DNA from: Magnolia sinica
Taxonomy: Eukaryota > Streptophyta > Magnoliopsida > Magnoliales > Magnoliaceae
Length of the DNA: 64,000 nucleotides
Reading direction: 5' to 3'
Assembly (NCBI RefSeq): GCF_029962835.1
Contig: NC_080581.1
Location: 26,054,001 to 26,118,000 of the forward strand
The notes under the pieces: model-generated
What the model was told of the DNA's origin: nothing
Database searches by the model: none
Seen by the model: the letters and a program-made list of their open reading frames with translations, nothing else
Program-made: the position numbers and the translations under genes
Shown here: piece after piece, positions 57,781 through 64,000 of the stretch
Numbering within the stretch: position 1 is the stretch's first letter
How the letters are laid out: each line of letters begins with the position of its first letter

Positions 57781-59300
57781 GAATAAGGCAAAACAAACCA
57801 CATCCTCCAACCCATATCAAACTGGGGCCCTAATGGTTCTTTTCTCTCTATTCTTGGGTATACTCTCCTGGGTATCATGTTGATTATTTTGGTCAATTTC
57901 TTAGTCTTGTAAAATTTCACCTTCAGTAACTGACTTAACTGGTTCCATTGTAATGATAATTTCTTGGACTCACCGTGTTTTTCTAACTTCTCTGCAGCAT
58001 CCTTGTTGGCCTTCAACATTGATATATCATCAGAGATAACATCTACATTAATGACCACCTTCTGTGAAATTAAATTCCAAAGCTTGTAGCCCTTGACACC
58101 CCTTGACACCTTTCTCATACCCGATAAAGATGCACTTCCTAAATTCGGGATCAAACTTTATCATTTATCCACTTTGCACGCTGACATATGTTGGACACCG
58201 GAAGATCCTCATCATTGAGTAATCGACATCCTTACCTGTATAGAATTTCTCTACAACCTTGAAGTCTAACATTATATATGGTGACCGATTTACAATATAT
58301 CATGCCATGTTAAACTGTTCTGCCTAGAAGCTTTTAGAAAACCCCACATGCAACCACATACTTCTCACCATTTTCAATAGAGTTTTATTTATCCTTTCTA
58401 CCACCCCATTCTGTTGTGGGGTCTCTAGAGTTGAGAAATGCCTTGTGATGTCATATTCGTTATAGACTTTCATAAAATCTGCCTATCTGTACTCCATACC
58501 ATTATCTGACCTAAGACAGTTAGCATGTTTTCTAATTTTCTTCTTTACTTCCGCCTTCTATTCATTGAACTTGGCGAACGCCTCAAACTTGTTCTTTAAG
58601 AAATAGACTTAAACCTTCCTCGAGTAATCGTCTATGAATCTCATGAAGTATCATGCTCCTCCCATAGATGGTACTATCACTAGCCTCCATACATTAGAAT
58701 TAATATAATCAAGTACCCCACTGTTAGAATATGTAGTAGTCTTGAATCTTACCCTGCATTGCTTTCCATAGATGCAATGCTCATAGAAATTCACCTTGCA
58801 TGCCTTAACTCCCTTCAACAGCTTCCATTTATGGAATTCTATCATGCCCCTCGCTCATATGCCTTAGCTACATATGTCACAGACTAGTGTCATTTATGTC
58901 AGATTCTATATGTGAGGTGGTAACGGCCTCACCTATAACTATGTTCCTAACTAACTTGTATAGATTTCCCATTTTATGTCCATTCATTAACATCATTGCA
59001 CTTCTAATGACCTTGATTACACCACTATGTGCAGTGAATGTGCACCCGTTTGTATCTAAAACCCACAAGGATATCAAAATTTTCTTCAAATCCAAGACAT
59101 GCCTATCATCACCTAGAATCTATATGACTCCATTAAATATCATTACATTGATGGTCCATATTCCAATGGCCTTGCATGCTGCGTCATTCCCCATCAAATC
59201 ACTTCCACCATCATGAGACTGTAGGAATCGAACAAAGTACTATCCGTGCACATATGATACAAACATCCTGAATCGAATATACATATATCTGACAGATGAC
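57781..59300 (-). pseudogene. Copia-2 protease end and integrase, broken
   Basis: Minus-strand segments show LLKGVKACKVNFYEHCIYGK (zinc-module region, 58,845-58,651), FIDDYSR (about 58,630), LRSDNGMEYR (about 58,500) and TPQQNGVVERINKTLLKMVR (about 58,430-58,370). These give the three acidic catalytic residues of a Copia integrase. The protease region upstream keeps ICIFDSG near 59,270 and TDSTLFD. Stops are frequent, including one after GYEKGVKG-type sequence near 58,070. The linker to RT begins at about 58,150. Confidence 0.8.
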
Positions 59301-60170
59301 TCATATTTGAAGAGACTAAGAGGAGGTCTCCTTTTGAGCTCTCTTCCGCTACGCTAGCCGAGTCATATGTGTTCCTTTTACCCTTGCTTTCTAACTCATC
59401 CTTTCATTTATGGCAGTATCTCTTGAAGTGCCCCTTTATGCCACCATAAAAGCTTCCATCCTTAGAATTTGATTTTGATCTAGACTTTTTCTTCTTGTCA
59501 GACTGAGATTGCTTCACAGATTTACCACGTCCCTAACCCCCTTTCACAATTAATCCTTTTACCTGAGAGTCTTTATTGCTTGACTTCTTCCTCATCTCAT
59601 TAGAAATGAGAGCCACAATGATTTCTTCCTGCTTCACTGTATTCTTCATATGTAACAAAGTAGTGATGAGATGGTCATATGATGTGGAAAGAGATGCTAA
59701 AAGTCGCACTATGTTGTCTTCATCCTCGATTGTCACTCCGAGCCTTAATAACTCGCTACAGACCTTTGAAAATGAGTTCATGTACTCTATGAGATTGGAT
59801 CCTTCCTTCATCCATAGCCTAAAAAGTTATTTCTTCAGAAATAACTTATTATTGAGGGATTTTGCCATGTATAGATCTTCTAGTTTCTTACACATCTCTA
59901 GGGGAGATTCCTCATTCAGAACATTGTACATGACTTCATCGAATAGACAGACGGATGGTAGTCATAGCCTTCTCCTCAAGTTCACTCCAGTCATCATCTG
60001 CCATCTTCTCTGGTTTAGTATCCAAAAATGCCTTGCTCAACCTTTGCGATAAAAGAATAGCCTTAACCTTTCACTATCACAAACTAAAATTTTTCTTTCT
60101 ATCTAATTTTTATATATCGAATTTCGACCCTGACATCCTTGCAGAATTCCTAAACATCCTTAAACATGAC
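59301..60170 (-). pseudogene. gag: Copia-2 gag with damaged zinc knuckle
   Basis: Minus-strand frames read SGSKFD-like at the start (about 60,120), KPEKMADDDWSELEEKAMTT, ESPLEMCKKLEDLYMAKSL, then MKEGSNLIEYMNSFSKVCSE, VRLLASLSTSYDHLITTLL and QEEIIVALISNEMRKKS, a typical Tnt1-group Gag. The CCHC knuckle at about 59,412-59,455 reads SFYGGIKGHFKRYC: both first Cys positions are replaced (Ser and Gly) while His and last Cys remain. Stops and small shifts occur near 59,820 and 59,960. Confidence 0.85.
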
Positions 60171-60182
60171 GTTCTGAAACCA
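60171..60182 (-). other. Copia-2 primer-binding site
   Basis: Minus-strand TGGTTTCAGAAC, three bases inside the LTR. It differs at two positions from the standard TGGTATCAGAGC. Confidence 0.75.
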
Positions 60183-60185
60183 CTT

Positions 60186-60871
60186 TATTAGAGTTCTAAC
60201 ACTTATCTCACATCATTATGATGTAATCCTAAGCCACAATAAACTCGAATCAATGTTATGTATTAGAAATTTGGAACTAATACCACTGTTAATCTATGTG
60301 TTTTGCGGAAGCACATTCAACAAAGATAGAGCAATCACAATAACTATAATAACCAAAATAAATAAGCAAGAAAATACAAAACTCACTAATTTTACATGGA
60401 AAACCCTTGTGGGACAAAACCACGGCATAAATAGAAATCCATTATAATCAAAAGCCTTATAGTTTACACCACTTACCTTCTTTAATTACAGATGAAACCT
60501 GATCTCCCTTTATGATGTGCACCTAAGAAAACCCTAGCCACTTGAGAAAGTACATTCCCAAGCCCTTACAAGTGTTTAGAACCCTCTCACATTGCAAAAT
60601 GCTTGCCCGTAGAGAGAAAACATACTTTCGTCATTAAGTCCAATAAAAAATAGACTTAAATACCCCGATTTCTGCTAATCTGCATAACACATTAGTTGAA
60701 CTGAAACAAACCGACTCACACATATAGTCAAACCGAAAATGTACAAATCTTCATAGTGTGTAAACTGAGATTCACCCACTAAATCGGTTGGACCGATGGA
60801 ATACTGGTTGAACTGATAGTGGCCTTCTCCACACCTTCAAATTGGTAGAATCCAAGACATCCCGCATAACA
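60186..60871 (-). repeat. Copia-2 5' LTR
   Basis: In minus sense runs from TGTTATGCGGGATGTC to CTCTAATA (the terminal CA changed to TA), about 686 bp. It aligns with 40,768-41,431 and is followed on the plus side by target duplication CTTTA. Confidence 0.87.
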
Positions 60872-60876
60872 CTTTA

Positions 60877-61387
60877 GCATGCTCAGTATTGCATGGGCTA
60901 CTCTGTATCAACTCTGAATTCCCAGAATTAGAAAATTAAATGAGGTGGATATGGGGCATCGCTTCTCTCTCCCAAACTAACTTTTCAAGATGACAGAGGA
61001 TACACAACATCGTTTTTGTACCTAGACTTGCTTAGAGAAGATAGCGCATCACTTTTCTCAATAGACTTGAACTTCTTCCCACATTCATGAAGACAGGGAG
61101 CAATTAGGAAATACAAGTCTAGCGGACAGTCAACATAAAGTGAGAAAATTTATTTCCAATGGAGCCATTAGTGGAAGAAATTGTGAATCCATACATGTAT
61201 GCCATGTGTACAGTGATTAATGATAGTTGATTAATATGTAAGACTCCATCAGGTGGGCCACATAAGATCATCATTTTGGATCTGATCGTTGGATTATTTG
61301 GATTGAGCAATTCAGTAGGCCCCACTACAATTGTGATAATTAGAAATTGATTTGGGGTGGGACGCTTGAACCGTGTTCCCTATACAT
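60877..61387. other. Unassigned sequence right of Copia-2
   Basis: Sequence into which Copia-2 inserted. It contains one fragment of the GTGGGCCACATAAGATCATC type near 61,253. No ORF with recognisable domain. Confidence 0.4.
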
Positions 61388-61676
61388 TGTTATTAAGCCA
61401 GATATGGAAACCTACGGTATGGAGACCCTAGAGGAGAGAAGTCTGATGGGTAAGCTTCTTTATCCCTCTTTCCTATAAATACCTATCTTAATCCCCTCAC
61501 CAACACAAGAGAGAATCGCATAGTTTCATAGAGAGATTCTCATAAGGGTGTGAGGTGCAGAAGACCAAAATCCTTTCTCAGCAAATCACTGCAAGATTAC
61601 TTTTTCAAATCTCTATTATCGATGCGTTGATGATCCATTAATTTCATGATATACAGTTAATAGTTAGTATCAGACC
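61388..61676 (+). repeat. Possible short Copia LTR with primer-binding site
   Basis: TGTTATTAAGCCAGATATGG at 61,388 and a CA end at 61,655 bound 268 bp that contain a good TATA box (CTATAAAT, 61,473-61,480) and a leader. TTAGTATCAGACC (61,664-61,676) resembles TGGTATCAGAGC at 10 of 12 positions. No partner LTR or pol is seen downstream, so the element would be cut by the window end or be only a remnant. It could also be a host promoter. Confidence 0.4.
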
Positions 61677-62969
61677 ATCTATGCATTGAATTGGTAGATT
61701 TGCAATCAATCAAGGTTTTCTCTTCTATATCTTTCTTCATTAGATTTATGGGCGGGATTATCGTTCGTGGAATGTGTTGATAATCGGCACCAGGGGTCTG
61801 TAGCTAAATATCACAGATGTTGCAAATAGAGTTGCCTTGCTAGAATTCGTGAGTGTCATGACCGGCCGCTTTGGGAATTAGATTGAAACCGTAATCATAT
61901 AATGTTCTTCGTGCTTGCAATACCGAATCGTAAAACCCTTGGATCTACACCCTATGTCTATGTTTTTTTTCTTCCCAATCAACGATTGTCACCCCTCTCG
62001 CATCAGCCTACTGCCGCTGTCAGTATTTAGCTTTGATGTAGGATCTCTAATAACTGTCAAGCAGGGCTGCTGTCCAAATTGACAGCCACGTCTTGATGCC
62101 AGAAGGTTGTTCTGTCTGCCCTAGGCTAGCAGTGTAGCCATTGACGCCGACGACCTCCTTCGAAGCTAAAGTCCCTTCAGCAGTTATTATATGGTGAAGT
62201 CGATCATGACAGCAGTGGGTTTTTCGAACAAATATGTCATGGATTGTGGTGAGTTCTCTTTCTTTCAAAAAAAAAAGAGACCCAAAGCAACTCCACTGCC
62301 ATGGCCGTCAGCCCTGTACCTATCTCACGTCCAGTGGCAATGATAGATGCCTGCTTCCCATCTCTTCTTCGTCCACATCGGTAGTCAATAATCTCAGCTA
62401 AAACCCCATCTGACATGGTTGCCAACCTTAGCAAGAAACCCACCAATCTTCCTCGATTGACCAAGGCGCTGGAACCAATCGGCAGTCTTGATCTCCCGTT
62501 CATTTTTTTTAAAAAAAACTTTTGGTAGCCATGGCTGTGGTCAGGGATTGTTATACGACAGCTAGATTCCACAGAGGGAGATGGCGGCAGGTAGGGGTTC
62601 GTTCGGCTATGGTGAGAGCTGACAGTGGCTAGGTTTCAGCTCGTGAGGAAGTCGGTGTATGGTTAGAGCTTTGGGAACAATGGTTGAATTGACTGCTAGT
62701 TGGGTGTGGCCCTAGGCTTTTAGAGTATTATGGCCCTACTGGCTTTTAGGCCGTCCATTGGGCTTTTTCCCAAGAACTTATTTTGGGATTCAAGGCCCAA
62801 TTATGATGATTCTAGGCCCATTTTTTATGGTCCGATTGTCAACTATTCTAGGCCAGTTGGACTGTGCTTCCTTGAATGTTTTGAAATGGACCATGTTTTG
62901 GGCCTGACTATGGCCCTCTTCATATAAGAGTGATTTTTTTATTGACATCAGGCCCAACATAGGGCATTT

Positions 62970-63051
<82 letters not shown>

Positions 63052-64000
63052 CCATGGATCCATGACGCTTTGAATGATAGCCTAATTTTAGGGGTCTGAT
63101 TGGATTTTCTTTTGGGCCTAGCCTTGGGTCTATTGACGCACTCTTGCTTTGGATTTTCTAGGGCCTACTTTAGTTTTTAGGCTTATTGTCCAACATGATG
63201 ATCTACAATTGAATCAATATACTTGGGCCATTTTGGTACAAATGAAACCTAAATATTATATGATAGTTGGTAGGTTAGACTTTTTAGATGGCCTTGATAA
63301 TTTAATAAATATGGTTAAATATATTATTTAGTTCTGATTTAACCCAAAATAGGGCCTTTACCCATTCCTCTTGGTTGATATTAAGTAGTTGACCATGAAG
63401 AGTTTAATTTATCCATCACTTGAGAATATGTTTCAACCTGCGGATGGTCAACATCAACTGTATTTTGGGCTGAATCAAATCTTTTGCAGAATGGTCCATT
63501 GTGGGTAGGACCATGTAACAATCATTGAATCTAGGAGTAGGAATTGGAGCTGGTTGTGTTAGCCACCAAAGTGACCTCAATTGGCAAAATTTTTTGCTTT
63601 CAGACTTCATGATATGAATTTAGTGACCATCTATCATAAGATTGCATTCAGTAAAGTTGCATTTGTATCCATAGCGGGCGGTGATCAGAACAATGAGGTA
63701 TCATTGTTTTGCAAAATGTGAGCAGGGTGAAGTGATTGGTGATGGTGATATAAGTTTGAGAGATTCATTTTGCTCAAAGGTGATAAATGTCTTAGATATA
63801 CTTACCTAGCATTGGTCAGCTTCATGTTCAGTATAGCCTCCTGTATGTCATAATTTCACCCAAAGGAGGAGTCGCGATGATACGTTGGGCTCTTGCCAAA
63901 CTTTGATGATTTCGGCCCATCATCATCCTGAGTTATTTAATTGAAGGCCACACTCAATCAAATGTTAGTACATGTATGATGTCTGTGGTTTATATTCATG
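61677..64000. other. Unassigned sequence to window end
   Basis: No domain-bearing frame. The longest minus-strand frame (62,572-62,237) has no recognisable motif. Around 62,700-63,200 the words AGGCCCA and TTTTGGGCC recur. The rest shows no feature I can support. Confidence 0.4.
62972..63049. repeat. (TA)n microsatellite, about 78 bp
   Basis: Uninterrupted TA dinucleotides between GGGCATTTACAAA and CCCATGGATCC. Confidence 0.97.

Larger units (their letters stand above)
40768..60871 (-). mobile_element. Copia-2: old Tnt1-like Copia element, minus strand, split by a Ty3 derivative
   Basis: LTRs at 60,186-60,871 (5') and 40,768-41,431 (3') enclose gag, integrase, RT and RNase H on the minus strand. 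CTTTA directly flanks both sides (40,763-40,767 and 60,872-60,876), the expected 5-bp duplication. LTR identity looks near 80% by eye, so this is the oldest insertion recognised. The Tekay derivative (41,872-56,540) sits in the RNase H region with ACACC duplicated; joining the flanks restores one frame (MAAIEVLKEAFYF). Many stops, a changed RT active site and a damaged zinc knuckle show long decay. Confidence 0.9.

Noticed and set aside
62237-62572. 111-codon minus-strand frame
   Set aside because: Begins and ends in A/T-rich runs, with no motif or splice context.

Overview
This is repeat-dominated nuclear DNA of a flowering plant. The evidence is plant-type Ty3 and Copia retrotransposons with long LTRs, CACTA transposons, arrays related to the plant telomere repeat, and plant-style exons with GT/AG splice sites. 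Many unrelated parts carry a 'GGGCCCACCATGATG / CACCGTCCATCC' motif that I associate with magnoliids; that placement is an impression, not a demonstration. No complete host gene, tRNA, rRNA or CRISPR array was found. Almost everything is transposable element inserted into transposable element, and the junctions can be read to the base.

Block 1 (1-38,590). The host is a SIRE/Maximus-type Copia element (Copia-1, + strand, 17,028-38,590). Two CACTA DNA transposons interrupt it. CACTA-1 ends at 17,027 inside the 5' LTR. CACTA-2 (23,264-34,090) lies inside the RNase H region with a perfect 3-bp GTC duplication. Each CACTA element carries a degenerate telomere-like array (10,486-15,572 and 24,238-25,608), in opposite orientations. 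An Athila-type Ty3 element (1-10,485, + strand, 5' LTR cut by the window edge) sits against the end of the CACTA-1 array; its LTRs differ at about 21 of 825 positions. CACTA-2 also carries minus-strand exons that look captured from host genes: four or five in compatible phase from one unidentified gene, plus one phase-0 exon of a Raf/CTR1-type kinase.

Block 2 (38,591-40,767). A MITE-like unit lies directly against the truncated end of the Copia-1 3' LTR, followed by a ~34-bp minisatellite and sequence in which I see nothing.

Block 3 (40,768-60,876). An old minus-strand Tnt1-like Copia (Copia-2), flanked by CTTTA duplications, is interrupted by a Tekay/Del-type Ty3 derivative (41,872-56,540, duplication ACACC). 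That derivative keeps only about 390 bp between LTRs of about 4-5.7 kb. Its left LTR is interrupted by a solo LTR of the same family (42,238-46,980, duplication CCTAA). Minisatellites fill much of these LTRs.

Block 4 (60,877-64,000). Mostly unassigned sequence with a possible short Copia LTR plus primer-binding site and a TA microsatellite.

All element coding regions are broken by stops and frameshifts. Inferred order in block 1: Copia-1, then the CACTA elements, then Athila. In block 3: Copia-2, then the Tekay derivative, then the solo LTR. The most unusual content is the pair of CACTA elements with different ends but shared internal sequence and telomere-like arrays, and the in-phase captured exons of CACTA-2.
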